Source of the DNA: G963422745 sp963422745
Lineage (GTDB): Bacteria > Actinomycetota > Acidimicrobiia > Acidimicrobiales > Aldehydirespiratoraceae
Direction of reading: 5' to 3'
Assembly: GCA_963422745.1 (NCBI GenBank)
Contig: OY730477.1
Span: forward strand, 682,001 to 746,000
DNA: 64,000 bases
Shown here piece by piece: positions 26,038-35,301 of the stretch. A program made the translations under genes and the position numbers. Below the pieces are notes generated by a model, which was given only the letters and a program-made list of their open reading frames with translations, did no database searches and was not told the origin of the DNA. How positions within the stretch are numbered: the first letter of the stretch is position 1; each line of letters opens with the position of its first letter.

Positions 26038-27237
26038 CTAGGCGTATCGGACAGCCACGGTAACCGTGCCTGCTTGACGTAGCTCTGCAATGCGGTCGTT
26101 GTCATATCTCAACTCCCGGAGGATCTCGTCGGTGTGACGACCGGTGGTAGCCACCTCGGCGTGAAACACAGCGGGTGTCTCTTTGAAACGAACCGGTGGA
26201 CGGGGGCCTCGCATCGCGCCCCCGATGGGATGCTCCCAGTAGACGACTGCGTTGTTGTGGACTACCTGCGGGTCGTCGAACACTTCGTTACGTTGCAGAA
26301 CAGGCCCGCTCGGTATGCCTTCGGCATTGAGACACTCGACCACCTCGGCGGTGCTGAGACAGGCGACGCCGTTGGTGATCGCTTCGCTTGCGGTCGCGGC
26401 AAGCTCTGGATCCGTGCTGATCGAGCGGATCTTGCATAATTCGGGTTGCTTGAGCATGTCCGGCCGCTTGAGGGCCTTCCACATGCCTCGCATCTGTCGG
26501 TCGGTGGCAATGAAATACACGATCTGGCCGTCCAGGGTGTCGAGAATCTGGTAACGGTCACAGGCTCGAACTGGCGCCATCGTTGTGTCTGTATGGGTGA
26601 GGTCCGACATGCCGTCGGGCCAGAACCAAGCCAACGAAGCATCAAGCATCGGTATTTCCAGTAGCTGACCGGTGTGGTTGCGTTGACGTGCAAAAAGCGC
26701 TGCGGTGATGGCCTGCGCGGCGATGTAAGCCGTTCCCTTGTCGGCAACAAGCGTGCGGATCAGATCAGGAAACGGGTATTGCATGCTGGACTGACCCGAG
26801 ACCATCCCACAGATTGCCTGAATGACGGGATCTAGCACCGGCCGGTCCGAATAGGGTCCGTCGGGACCGAAGCCCGAGATTGAGCAGTAGACGATGTCGG
26901 CTCGGCGTGAGCGCACCTCGGTGTAGCCCAGTCCTAGCCTTTCGGTGACGCCGGGCCGGAAGTTCTCCACGAACACGTCACAGGTCGCAGCCAGATCGAG
27001 CAACAGCTCGACCCCGTCGCGATGGGTCAGGTCGACGCTCAGGCAGCGTTTGCCGCGGTTGCAGTTGGCGAACAACCCGAAGACGTGATCAGGTCCCGTT
27101 AGCCGAATGAGCTCACCGCTGGGCGGCTCCACCTTGATCACTTCTGCGCCTTGCTCGGCCAGTACCTGGGTGGCCAATGGACCCGTGACGACCTGAGACA
27201 AGTCCAGCACACGGATACCTTCCAGCGGTCCTGGCAT
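26038..27237 (-). CDS. Class III CoA-transferase (CaiB/BaiF family)
   Basis: 399 residues from ATG 27237, which has a perfect AGGAGG ribosome site (minus strand, about 27241-27246); the open frame continues upstream through low-complexity repeats and should not be used. Family blocks are GIRVLDLSQVVTGPLATQVL, AEVIKVEPPSGE, the catalytic aspartate region VDLTHRDG, and NFRPGVTERLGLGY. It moves CoA between carboxylic acids. It lies upstream of paaI and paaX and may be co-transcribed with them; no specific role in the phenylacetate pathway is established. Confidence 0.92.
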   Translation of the reverse strand: MPGPLEGIRVLDLSQVVTGPLATQVLAEQGAEVIKVEPPSGELIRLTGPDHVFGLFANCNRGKRCLSVDLTHRDGVELLLDLAATCDVFVENFRPGVTERLGLGYTEVRSRRADIVYCSISGFGPDGPYSDRPVLDPVIQAICGMVSGQSSMQYPFPDLIRTLVADKGTAYIAAQAITAALFARQRNHTGQLLEIPMLDASLAWFWPDGMSDLTHTDTTMAPVRACDRYQILDTLDGQIVYFIATDRQMRGMWKALKRPDMLKQPELCKIRSISTDPELAATASEAITNGVACLSTAEVVECLNAEGIPSGPVLQRNEVFDDPQVVHNNAVVYWEHPIGGAMRGPRPPVRFKETPAVFHAEVATTGRHTDEILRELRYDNDRIAELRQAGTVTVAVRYA

Positions 27238-27306
27238 ATCGCCTCCTATCACCGCCAACCCGAAGCAGTATCGACCCTTAGTCTGGGCGCTGAGGTGTTG
27301 CGCAAA

Positions 27307-27402
27307 GCAATTGGCGATTTGGGCAATTGGCGATTTGGGCAACTGGCGACTTGGGCAACTGGCGACTTGGGCAACTGGCGGTTTGGGCAACTGGCGACTT
27401 GG
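27307..27402 (+). repeat. Six copies of a 16-bp unit between the CoA-transferase and folD genes
   Basis: GCAATTGGCGATTTGG, or its variant GCAACTGGCGACTTGG, is repeated six times without spacers from 27307. The array lies 70 bp upstream of the CoA-transferase start, in the divergent promoter region shared with folD. Variants sit in blocks (two of the T-type, then the C-type), as expected of stepwise duplication. Confidence 0.95.
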
Positions 27403-27481
27403 CGGTACCGAAGTGATTCGGCCGATCGCTGCATCCCAGGCGGCGCGACGAATTACGCAGGGTCGGTTGTGTCAAAGCACA

Positions 27482-27587
27482 ATGGTCGTGCGCGCACACA
27501 GATTTGTAGATTGGCGATGACCAAACAGTCGTCGAACCTTGCGAACATGGTCGTGCGCGCACAGATTTGTGGATTGGCGATGTGTGG
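27482..27587 (+). repeat. 65-bp direct repeat with palindromic GTGCGCGCAC, upstream of folD
   Basis: ATGGTCGTGCGCGCAC begins at 27482 and 27547 and both copies continue CAGATTTGT(A/G)GATTGGCGATG. The core GTGCGCGCAC is a 10-bp perfect palindrome. The copies lie 40-150 bp upstream of the folD start and could be operator sites, or simply another tandem duplication. Confidence 0.8.
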
Positions 27588-27628
27588 ATTGCGGCGAACC
27601 TCAACGGCCGAACGCTAGATTGGTCGCC

Positions 27629-28528
27629 GTGAGTTCCGATCCTGGTACTGGCTCGCAGTGCTATACACCGTCGCGAGCCATACTGATGGACGGTAACCGT
27701 CTGCGCGACGAGGTCGTTGCTGATCTTGATCAGCGGATCGGCGAACTGGGTAGGCCTCGGGTGTGTCTTGCCACGGTGCTCGTCGGCGAAGACAAACCGA
27801 GTCAGATCTACGTACGCAACAAACGCCGCAAGGCCGCCGAGGCGGGTATGGTCTCGCGCCACGTTGAGCTTCCCGGTGATATCACACAGGCCGACCTTGA
27901 CGACGAGGTTAGAAGGCTTGCCGATGACCCTGAGGTTCATGCAATATTGGTCCAGCTACCTTTACCAGAAGGGCTCGACGCAGAGCGCGTGCTTGATCTG
28001 ATACCACCGCAAAAGGACGTCGACGGCCTGACGGAACGTTCCATGGGTAGGCTCCTGAGAGGCCGTGAAGGCCATGTTCCATGTACGCCGTTGGGTGTCA
28101 TGAGGCTCCTGGAGCGCTACGACATCAACGCTCGCGGAGCGAGAGCCGTCGTGATCGGTCGCTCCACGCTGGTCGGTCTGCCGCTTGTGCTTTTGTTGGG
28201 CCGCAAGGGCATTGATGCCACCGTCACTTTGGCCCACAGCCGAACTACGGATCTTGCGGGCGTGTGTCGCCAAGCCGACATCGTGGTAGCCGCCGCAGGG
28301 GTGGCAGGACTTGTCAACGCCGATTTCGTCAAGCCCGGCGCCACGGTTATTGATGTCGGAATCTCCCGCACCGACATCGGGATCCGCGGTGACGTTGACT
28401 TCGAATCCGTCGCCGAAGTCGCTGGGGCGATCACACCAATGCCTGGCGGTACCGGACCCATGACGATCGCCTGCCTGCTTGAGAACACCTTCAAAGCGGC
28501 TCAAATGGTCGGCGCGCTCAGAACCTAA
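27629..28528 (+). CDS. folD: Bifunctional methylene-THF dehydrogenase / methenyl-THF cyclohydrolase
   Basis: 299 residues from GTG 27629; an ATG at 27686 (MDGNRLRDEV) would give 280. FolD normally has a few residues before the I-L-x-D-G block, which favours the GTG. The catalytic region QIYVRNKRRKA (Tyr and Lys), QLPLPEGLDAERVLDLIPPQKD-type block, the NADP site VVIGRSTLVGLPLVLLL and PMPGGTGPMTIACLLENT are present. It interconverts methylene-, methenyl- and formyl-tetrahydrofolate and fits with metF and fhs nearby. Confidence 0.93.
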   Translation: MSSDPGTGSQCYTPSRAILMDGNRLRDEVVADLDQRIGELGRPRVCLATVLVGEDKPSQIYVRNKRRKAAEAGMVSRHVELPGDITQADLDDEVRRLADDPEVHAILVQLPLPEGLDAERVLDLIPPQKDVDGLTERSMGRLLRGREGHVPCTPLGVMRLLERYDINARGARAVVIGRSTLVGLPLVLLLGRKGIDATVTLAHSRTTDLAGVCRQADIVVAAAGVAGLVNADFVKPGATVIDVGISRTDIGIRGDVDFESVAEVAGAITPMPGGTGPMTIACLLENTFKAAQMVGALRT

Positions 28529-28811
28529 GAACCAGACCTCGTCAGTTTTGTCGCATTTGATTATCCCATTGTCCAACATTGATAATTCGACGGTGGGATC
28601 ATCTCGGCGATGTCAAGTATCAAGGCCAAGCATCAAAGCCAAGAGTCTCGCGAATCAAAAAAGAGAGCCCGCTCACGAAGTTGCTGAGCGTTGCTTTGAT
28701 GTGCCCCGACCCGGCCAAACGGATGTGCGACGTTGTGCCGCTGAGGAGTGCTCACCGCTGTCGGATAGGCATCACCAGGCCCAGTTGATGGTCACCAAGC
28801 CCAGTTGATGG
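28529..28811. other. Convergent intergenic gap, no gene recognised
   Basis: 283 bp between folD and the DUF1015 gene. Short open frames exist (for example from a TTG at 28579) but none has a ribosome site or a familiar product. CCCAGTTGATGGTCA occurs twice about 19 bp apart near 28782-28815. It may hold the terminators of the two convergent genes; I see no clear T-tailed hairpin. Confidence 0.4.
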
Positions 28812-30059
28812 TCAGCTTGGATCAAGATGGGCAGTGGCGCCGGTACCCAGCACCCGCAAGAAGATACCCGATCGGGGCTTAGGCGCCACATAGCTCGATT
28901 TGGGCGGCATGAGATCACCGGCATCCGCGACGGCCATAAGGTCATCGGTTGATGTCGGGTACATGATGAACCCGGTTCGTCCGTCTCGGTCGCAGCGGCG
29001 GGTGACTTCGTCGATCCCGGCAGGGTTTGGCACATAGTCCACACCGCTGTTCTCGGCAAGTTCGTCAACTTCAAGCAGCGGACGGATCACACCGCTTCGC
29101 AGGCGTTCCACATCGAGGCGTGCAAGTGCCCTGGTCTGCTCAACCGGATCGAACGAGAGTCGCCACCATCGGCGGTCGCGATACACCGCAACCTCCCCCT
29201 TGCGTCTCGGGATTGCACCAGCAAGGTCCGCTGTGGCGGTGACGGTCCCAACCTTGTCAAGCATTGCGATGAGCGACTCGGTGGAACGGCCCGAACGGTC
29301 CGGGCAGACACGGTGAAAGGCCTCAACGTTGAGGTGGTCGTGTGAAAACAGCACCGCCATCGTGCGCAGGAACGGTTCGTCTTCGGGATGGTCATCGGCA
29401 CCCGCGAGCGCCGCGGCCGACCGGTGATGACCATCGGTCACATACACGACCGCATCCGCCAAGCGGGCGATGACCCGATCTCCTTGGGATTCGCCGATGG
29501 TCCAAACCTGATGACGTACCCCCTCCACGACATGGTCGACCTCCGCGATCCCCGTTGCAGTCTCGTCAAGGACGGCTTGGACCTTGGGATCGGTTTTGTA
29601 AGTCAGGGCGACCGGCGACGATGTGGCACCGAGCCGTTGCAGGTGCGCAGCGAGTAGGCGTGCCCGGCGTGGCCGGACGTTTTCGTGGATTAGTACCCGC
29701 CCGTCACGCAGACCCTGTACATGCATCGCCCCGACCAGTCCTGTTTGACAATGGTCGCCTTGGGTGAGCCGGTAGGCGTAGACCGCTGGGCGGACCGGCT
29801 TGTGGAACGCTTCAACTTTGAGAATCCTTGACAGGGTGCTGGCGCCTCGGTCCAGCAGTTCGTCGTCGCCAGCGATCTCGTCGGGCAGCAGGTCCTCAGG
29901 GGACCGGGTGACACCCAAAAATGAGATGGGGTTCTCGGCCACAATCCGGCGGCGTTCCTCAGGGGACTTTGAGTCGTAGGCTCCGGCAATTACCCGATGG
30001 GCCCAGTCCGGTTTGATCAACCAGCCCGCGAAGGGAGCGAACAGCGGCGGTCGGTTCAT
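28812..30059 (-). CDS. DUF1015 family protein
   Basis: 415 residues. The family signature YVTDGHHRSAAALA is present near the middle, with the opening FAPFAGWLIKPDWAHRV and the block SFLGVTRSPEDLL (family: P-x-S-x-L-x-V). The function of DUF1015 is not established; it commonly neighbours serine biosynthesis genes. Here it starts four bases inside the end of the serA-like gene, so the two are coupled, which supports a link to serine or phosphoserine metabolism (inference). Confidence 0.88.
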   Translation of the reverse strand: MNRPPLFAPFAGWLIKPDWAHRVIAGAYDSKSPEERRRIVAENPISFLGVTRSPEDLLPDEIAGDDELLDRGASTLSRILKVEAFHKPVRPAVYAYRLTQGDHCQTGLVGAMHVQGLRDGRVLIHENVRPRRARLLAAHLQRLGATSSPVALTYKTDPKVQAVLDETATGIAEVDHVVEGVRHQVWTIGESQGDRVIARLADAVVYVTDGHHRSAAALAGADDHPEDEPFLRTMAVLFSHDHLNVEAFHRVCPDRSGRSTESLIAMLDKVGTVTATADLAGAIPRRKGEVAVYRDRRWWRLSFDPVEQTRALARLDVERLRSGVIRPLLEVDELAENSGVDYVPNPAGIDEVTRRCDRDGRTGFIMYPTSTDDLMAVADAGDLMPPKSSYVAPKPRSGIFLRVLGTGATAHLDPS

Positions 30060-31261
30060 GATCGGCTCACCGAGACGCCGATCACGTCGTCAAGGGCCAG
30101 CACTTCGCCGACCACGGTGTCGGACGGGTCGGGTCCGACATCGATGGTGGCGACGGCGGCTGTCTTGCCAACGAAGACACGGTTCTGCATGGTTGATACG
30201 TTGATCTTGGCGGCCCGCAGGATGGCCAGCACAGCCGCCAACACGCCCACCCTGTCGTAGTGACGGATGGAAAGTGTGGCCGCTCGAGGTGGTTCCGGAT
30301 CGAGGTTCACACAGTCGAACGGCACGCCGGTACGGTAAGCGTCGATCACGTCAACGGCGCCGTCAGCGATGGCGTGTTGCGCCTGAGCGGTGGATGCCCC
30401 CACATGGTGGGTTCCGACGACCGACCGGTGACGTGCCAGGGCACTGGTGAAGTTGGCTGTTCCTGAGCCGGGTTCGTTGGCGAACACATCAAGCCCGGCC
30501 CGGATCCCTCGTGAATCCATTGCCTCAATCAGGGCGGCTTCATCCACTACATCACCGCGGCTGGTGTTGATCAGGATGGCCCCGTCGCGCATCTTCGCAA
30601 GAAAGGATGCATCAACCATGTGCATGGTGTCGGGGCAACCACGAACGTGGATCGACACAATGTCCGACGTGGCCAACAGCACGTTCATGTCCTCAACGAA
30701 GGTCACACCGGATTGCTCGGCTGCGGCCAGACACTCATGGGAGCGTCCGGGTTTGGCGATCGCCACCGCGTCGAGTCCGAATGCGTTCGCCCGCGCGGCC
30801 ACGGCCAGGCCGACGTCACCGAGGCCGACGATACCGATCCGGCGTCCGTACAGTCCCGCCGAACGCGAATAGGCCTTTTTGTTCCAAGAACCGTCCCGCA
30901 GATCCGCAGTCGCTGAAGCAATATGGCGATCGACTGATATCAATAGGCCGAGAGTCAGCTCTGCGACGGCGAGCGCGTTTCTGCCCGGTACGTTGCAAAC
31001 CAAGATGCCAAGTTCGGCGGCGCGATTGCAGTCGATGGTGTTTGTGCCGGCTCCGGCCCGCACGATGAGCCCCAGAGCATCGGCTTCGTCGAGAACCACG
31101 GCATCCACGGTTGTGCTACGAACAACCAGGACCTGTTGCCCTCCGATCGCAGCCGGGAGCGTGTCGACGGTCAGGTCCTGATCAACGGTGACCTCGTCGC
31201 CCGCGACGATGAGACGCCGAACTGCTGCGTCGGTGAGAGAATCGGCTAGCAGGACTTTCAT
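30056..31261 (-). CDS. serA: D-3-phosphoglycerate dehydrogenase-like 2-hydroxyacid dehydrogenase with ACT domain
   Basis: 401 residues from ATG 31261. Visible features are IVRAGAGTNTIDC (substrate Arg region), the Rossmann motif GIVGLGDVGLAVAAR, NTSRGDVVDEAALIEAM (catalytic Arg/Glu region), and the catalytic histidine in VGTHHVGASTAQAQ. A C-terminal ACT domain (about 330-401, RVGVLAAVLAILRAAKINVS-like) suggests serine feedback. It catalyses the first step of serine biosynthesis and is divergent from folC. Confidence 0.88.
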   Translation of the reverse strand: MKVLLADSLTDAAVRRLIVAGDEVTVDQDLTVDTLPAAIGGQQVLVVRSTTVDAVVLDEADALGLIVRAGAGTNTIDCNRAAELGILVCNVPGRNALAVAELTLGLLISVDRHIASATADLRDGSWNKKAYSRSAGLYGRRIGIVGLGDVGLAVAARANAFGLDAVAIAKPGRSHECLAAAEQSGVTFVEDMNVLLATSDIVSIHVRGCPDTMHMVDASFLAKMRDGAILINTSRGDVVDEAALIEAMDSRGIRAGLDVFANEPGSGTANFTSALARHRSVVGTHHVGASTAQAQHAIADGAVDVIDAYRTGVPFDCVNLDPEPPRAATLSIRHYDRVGVLAAVLAILRAAKINVSTMQNRVFVGKTAAVATIDVGPDPSDTVVGEVLALDDVIGVSVSRS

Positions 31262-31345
31262 CTGTAGCTCCAAGGATTGCTCCGAGGCTCGTGCTCAGCA
31301 CCCCAGGCAAGCAGGCATCGGTTGGTGGTTTGTATTGTGGAACAG

Positions 31346-31360
31346 TTCCGTGTGTCGGAA
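31346..31360. promoter_or_regulatory. TTCCG-N5-CGGAA inverted repeat in the serA-folC divergent region
   Basis: TTCCGTGTGTCGGAA is a perfect 5+5 inverted repeat with a 5-bp gap. The same architecture occurs twice in front of fhs (35316-35348). It lies 85 bp upstream of serA and overlaps the GTG candidate start of folC, which argues for a folC start further downstream. The likely binding protein is unknown. Confidence 0.6.
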
Positions 31361-32668
31361 CCAATTCGAGCGGATCCGGCTGGAACGCAATTGCAACAAA
31401 TCGATAGTCGCAGCGCCTTTGAGGACTGGCTTTTTGGTTTTGTTCGTGACCGCGTCCCCCGTGGCGCGCATGCGTTGGCGTCGTCGGCCGAGCTGTTCTG
31501 CGCGTTGGGCAATCCACAAGACACGATCCCGGCCGTTCATGTGGTCGGCACTGCGGGCAAGGGAACGGTCGCCGCGTCCATAACCGCCGGACTCGTGTCG
31601 GCAGGTGAGAGTGTGGCTACACACCTGTCTCCACATGTTCACGACGTTCGAGAGCGTTTCCTGCTCAATGGCGAGTTGCCCAACTGGGACCAAGTCCTGG
31701 GCGCGGGACGTGTCGTGGCCGCGGTGATCGCTGAGCTGGGCGAGTCTCCGACGTTCTTCGCGGTGAGCACCGCGATTGCAGTTGTGTTGGGAGTGAGAAC
31801 CGGCGCCGATCGTCTTGTGGTCGAAGCCGGGATTGGGGGACGCTTCGATGCCACCAACGTCTTTCGCCGCCGAGACGTCATAACCGTGCTCACCGCTATA
31901 GGGATCGACCATACCGATGTTCTGGGAACGAGTGTGGAAGAGATCGCGGCGGAAAAGGCGGCGGTGCTTGCCAATAGGCGACGGGCTGTGCTGGGACCTC
32001 AGGATTATCGGGCACACCATGTCGTCCAGAGGATGGCGGGTACCTTCGGGGTTGAGCTGCTCGAGGTCGCCTCGCGGGGCGACTCCCGCTTTGATGCTCT
32101 CGCCACAGCCAATGCTGCTCTCGCAGAGTTGGGTGCCGCACCCGTCGAGGGTCTTCAGGCTTTGCCAGGCCGTTTCGAGAAGGCAAATCTGGGTGATCGA
32201 CTGGTGATCCTCGACGGCGCACACAACCCGATGAAACTCGCCGATCTGCGCCGCCGTCTGATCGGTCACCGCGTCGGTGCGGTCGTTGTTGCTGTTGGCG
32301 TCGGCAAAGACCTGTTGGGATGCGCAGCCGAACTGGGCAAGTTCGCCATGCCCACCAAGCTGCCCGAGCCTACCGAAGCATCGGGATTGCCAGCCGTGGC
32401 CGGTGCGACAACATCGACAGTCTTCGTGGCAACTCAGTTTGGCCCGCCCGATGGCAGTCACGGACCCAGCAGCCATCCAGCGTGGGCAATTGTTGAGACA
32501 CTGAGATCGGCGGGTGTGGTTGAGGCGCACGCAGAACCCGACATGCACACTGCGATGGTGCTCGCTCACCAACAGTCGGCTCCGGGGTCCACCGTCGTCG
32601 TCACGGGGAGTTTCATGCACCTCGGTTCTGCACTCTGCGCCACTGGTTGGTGGCCTCCACCTGATTGA
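31352..32668 (+). CDS. folC: Folylpolyglutamate synthase / dihydrofolate synthase family protein
   Basis: 438 residues from GTG 31352; a TTG at 31391 (425 residues) is equally plausible and would clear the TTCCG-N5-CGGAA site. Mur-ligase type P-loop VVGTAGKGTVAASI (usual form GTNGKGS), then LSPHVHDVRERFLLNG, EAGIGGRFDATNV and ILDGAHNPMKLADL are FolC landmarks. It adds glutamate to folates, retaining them in the cell and serving the one-carbon enzymes around it. Its last 56 bp overlap the convergent metF gene. Confidence 0.88.
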   Translation: MSEPIRADPAGTQLQQIDSRSAFEDWLFGFVRDRVPRGAHALASSAELFCALGNPQDTIPAVHVVGTAGKGTVAASITAGLVSAGESVATHLSPHVHDVRERFLLNGELPNWDQVLGAGRVVAAVIAELGESPTFFAVSTAIAVVLGVRTGADRLVVEAGIGGRFDATNVFRRRDVITVLTAIGIDHTDVLGTSVEEIAAEKAAVLANRRRAVLGPQDYRAHHVVQRMAGTFGVELLEVASRGDSRFDALATANAALAELGAAPVEGLQALPGRFEKANLGDRLVILDGAHNPMKLADLRRRLIGHRVGAVVVAVGVGKDLLGCAAELGKFAMPTKLPEPTEASGLPAVAGATTSTVFVATQFGPPDGSHGPSSHPAWAIVETLRSAGVVEAHAEPDMHTAMVLAHQQSAPGSTVVVTGSFMHLGSALCATGWWPPPD

Positions 32669-33512
32669 ACGTGAAAACGTGCAGTCCTGTCACGTTGCCT
32701 TTGACCATGTCTTCGCTCAACGGCACCAGCAGATCGTTGGGGTCATAGGACAAGGTGGTCAGCATTGATGTCATGGCTTTTCGATTCTTGCGCAGAAACG
32801 CCAATGAATCACCGATACCAAGACGGGCACCCAACCTCAGCAATTTGGCCCTGTCGACCACACCGGCGAGGCCGAGATGGATCGGCAGCGTCATCCCAGC
32901 GGCACGCTCCGCTGCGATCCATCTTGAGATCGTCGAAGGGTCAAAGCACATCTGCGTCGAGCAGTAGCCAGGGACTGCGGCGTCGGCGAGCATGGCTTGT
33001 TTGTCGTGCAGAGCCCTGTGCAGTTTGTGGGTGGGGATGAATGCATGGCCGTCGGGATACGCCGTCACCCCAATTGTTGAAAGCCCGTGATCGTAGTTCA
33101 GCAAGTCGGCGAGGAACTCCACGGCATCGTTGTAGCCGCCGGGCGGGTCCGCGTCACCGCCTACCACGAACAAGGTGGACACCCCCGCGGTGCGACACCA
33201 TCTCGCTAGTTCTTTGGTGTGGGCCCGGTTGCGCACCATTCGGGCCGAGAGATGCGGGATGGCTCGCATACCATTTCCAAGCAGGCGCTCCGTTATCTCC
33301 TGTGTGGCTTGAAGCCCCTTGTTCGGAGACGCGGTTACAGACACCTTGGCGCCGGAAGGCAGTGCAGCCTCGGCGTTGGCAAGGCTCTTCATGGGAACGA
33401 TTTCGAATATCAGGTCTTCACTGAGCGCCAGCCGGTGGGCTTTGGCCTCGGTGGATTCGGCTCGGCTGCGGGTCCCGAAACGCCCTGTGATTGAGAAGCT
33501 CCGTAGAATCAT
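32613..33512 (-). CDS. Methylenetetrahydrofolate reductase family protein
   Basis: 299 residues with an (beta/alpha)8 MetF-type fold: the FAD/folate glutamate region LIFEIVPMKSL near residue 36, SVTASPNKGLQATQEI, the ARMVRNRAHTKELARWC segment and VGGDADPPGGYNDAVEFL. It would reduce 5,10-methylene-THF to 5-methyl-THF. The sequence is a diverged branch rather than a close match to E. coli MetF, so no symbol is assigned. It follows fhs after 46 bp on the minus strand and overlaps folC tail to tail. Confidence 0.82.
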   Translation of the reverse strand: MILRSFSITGRFGTRSRAESTEAKAHRLALSEDLIFEIVPMKSLANAEAALPSGAKVSVTASPNKGLQATQEITERLLGNGMRAIPHLSARMVRNRAHTKELARWCRTAGVSTLFVVGGDADPPGGYNDAVEFLADLLNYDHGLSTIGVTAYPDGHAFIPTHKLHRALHDKQAMLADAAVPGYCSTQMCFDPSTISRWIAAERAAGMTLPIHLGLAGVVDRAKLLRLGARLGIGDSLAFLRKNRKAMTSMLTTLSYDPNDLLVPLSEDMVKGNVTGLHVFTFNQVEATNQWRRVQNRGA

Positions 33513-33558
33513 CGCAGCGTGCTCATCCTTGCGTCGGCCTTTGGTGGGTCGGGCAGGC

Positions 33559-35256
33559 TTAGGAAAGGTTTACGATCGCCCCGGAGGCGTCGATATCAAT
33601 CTTGACGGCTGCGGGGACTCTGCCGAGTCCGGGCATGGTGCGCATGTCGCCACAGATCGGATACACGAATCCTGCGCCGACGCTGGCCCGTACCTCACGC
33701 ACCGGCAGGGTCCAACCCGTTGGAGCGCCTTTGAGAGACGGGTCCGAGCTGATCGACAGATGTGTCTTGGCGATGCAGACGGGCAGATCAGCGAAACCCG
33801 CGTCGGTGTAGGTGTCAAGTTGTTTGGCGGCCCGCGTGGAGTACTCAACGCTGTCTGCACCGTAGACACGGGTGGCTATGGCGTGGATCTTGTGCTTCAG
33901 CGACATGTCGTTTGGGTAAAGCACCTGGAAGTGGCTTTGTTCTTCGGCCGCAGCAACCACAGCTTCGGCTAGTTCGGCTGCGCCACGCCCGCCGTCGGCG
34001 AAATGGGTCGAAACCGCAGCAGCGGCTCCGTACTCCGCCGCTATCTCGTGAACGGCGGCGATGTCGGCATCGTGGTCGCCGGGAAACACATTGATTGCCA
34101 CCACAGGCGTCACCCCGTGGATCTTCATGTTCTCAAGCTGTTTGCGCAGGTTGTCTCCGCCGGAATGAACCTCGTCGGGGTTCGCCCGTAGCAGCGCCTC
34201 GGGCAGTTCGCGTCCGGCAATGATTCTGTGGTTTCCTGAATGCGCTTTGAGGCCGCGCACCGTAGCAACTAGAACCGCCGCGTCGGGGGCAAGGCCCGAA
34301 TATCGGCACTTGATATTGAAGAAGCGTTCTGCACCCATGTCGGCTCCGAATCCAGCCTCGGTCAGCAGATAGTCCGAGGTGTGGATCCCTATGCGATCCG
34401 CGACGATGGAACTGTTGCCGGTGGCGATGTTGCCGAACGGCCCCGTGTGGACCAGGGCGGGTGTGTTCTCAAGCGTCTGCATCAGATTGGGCTTGATCGC
34501 CTCGCGAAGGATCACGGTCATCGACCCGGCGGCACCGATGTCTTCGGCGGTTATGGGTTCGCCGTGGGTGTTGTAGCCGATGACTATTCGGCCCATGCGT
34601 TTGCGCAGATCAAATAGATCCGAAGACAGCGCCAGCGCGGCCATGACCTCAGAGGCAGCGGTGATGTCAAAACCGGTCTCGCGGGGAACGCCGTCAAGGC
34701 GACCACCAAGCCCAACCACACAGTTGCGCAAGGACCGGTCGTTGACGTCCATCACCCGACGCCAAGTGATGTTGTGGATATCCAGCCCTGTTTTGTTGCC
34801 GTGATAGATATGGGCGTCGACCATCGCTGAGCAGAGGTTGTGCGCCGCCGTGACGGCATGCATGTCGCCGGTCAGGTGGAGATTGAACAACTCCATGGGC
34901 ACGACCTGGCTGTAGCCGCCACCGGCGGCACCACCCTTTATGCCGAAGGTCGGCCCCATCGAAGGCTGCCGGATCGCGATCGTGGCCGACGAACCGATGT
35001 GACGAAACGCCTGGCCGAGACCGACCGTGGTGGTGGTCTTGCCCTCACCGAGTGGAGTCGGGGTTATGGCTGAGACGACGACGTATTTAGCTTTGGGCCG
35101 GTCGGCCATCCGTTCAATTGCGTCGAGTGTGATCTTGGCTGCACCAGACCCGTAGGGCTCCAGGCAATCCACGGGGATTCCGGCGTCGGTGGCTATCTCA
35201 GTTAACGGCTTGAGGTCAGCCTTTGAGGCGATTTCCAGATCGGATGGGATGGGCAT
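33559..35256 (-). CDS. fhs: Formate-tetrahydrofolate ligase
   Basis: 565 residues from ATG 35256 (MPIPSDLEIASKADLKPL). The ATP-binding P-loop TPTPLGEGKTTTTVGLGQA, RQPSMGPTFGIKGGAAGGGY and the C-terminal PAAVKIDIDASGAI are diagnostic. It makes 10-formyl-THF from formate, ATP and THF. Together with FolD and MetF it gives a complete formate-to-methyl-THF set; the formate dehydrogenase at 54-59 kb handles the same substrate. The promoter carries two TTCCG-N5-CGGAA sites. Confidence 0.95.
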   Translation of the reverse strand: MPIPSDLEIASKADLKPLTEIATDAGIPVDCLEPYGSGAAKITLDAIERMADRPKAKYVVVSAITPTPLGEGKTTTTVGLGQAFRHIGSSATIAIRQPSMGPTFGIKGGAAGGGYSQVVPMELFNLHLTGDMHAVTAAHNLCSAMVDAHIYHGNKTGLDIHNITWRRVMDVNDRSLRNCVVGLGGRLDGVPRETGFDITAASEVMAALALSSDLFDLRKRMGRIVIGYNTHGEPITAEDIGAAGSMTVILREAIKPNLMQTLENTPALVHTGPFGNIATGNSSIVADRIGIHTSDYLLTEAGFGADMGAERFFNIKCRYSGLAPDAAVLVATVRGLKAHSGNHRIIAGRELPEALLRANPDEVHSGGDNLRKQLENMKIHGVTPVVAINVFPGDHDADIAAVHEIAAEYGAAAAVSTHFADGGRGAAELAEAVVAAAEEQSHFQVLYPNDMSLKHKIHAIATRVYGADSVEYSTRAAKQLDTYTDAGFADLPVCIAKTHLSISSDPSLKGAPTGWTLPVREVRASVGAGFVYPICGDMRTMPGLGRVPAAVKIDIDASGAIVNLS

Positions 35257-35301
35257 CTGAACTCCTGCGCGCGACGATGGGATCGCCCCCGAACGCACCG
35301 C

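Noticed and set aside
27238..27390. Longer N-terminus for the CoA-transferase
   Set aside because: The extra codons translate the 16-bp repeats; the internal ATG at 27237 has a perfect AGGAGG site.
31295..32620. 441-codon frame antisense to folC
   Set aside because: Shadow frame; folC motifs are on the other strand.
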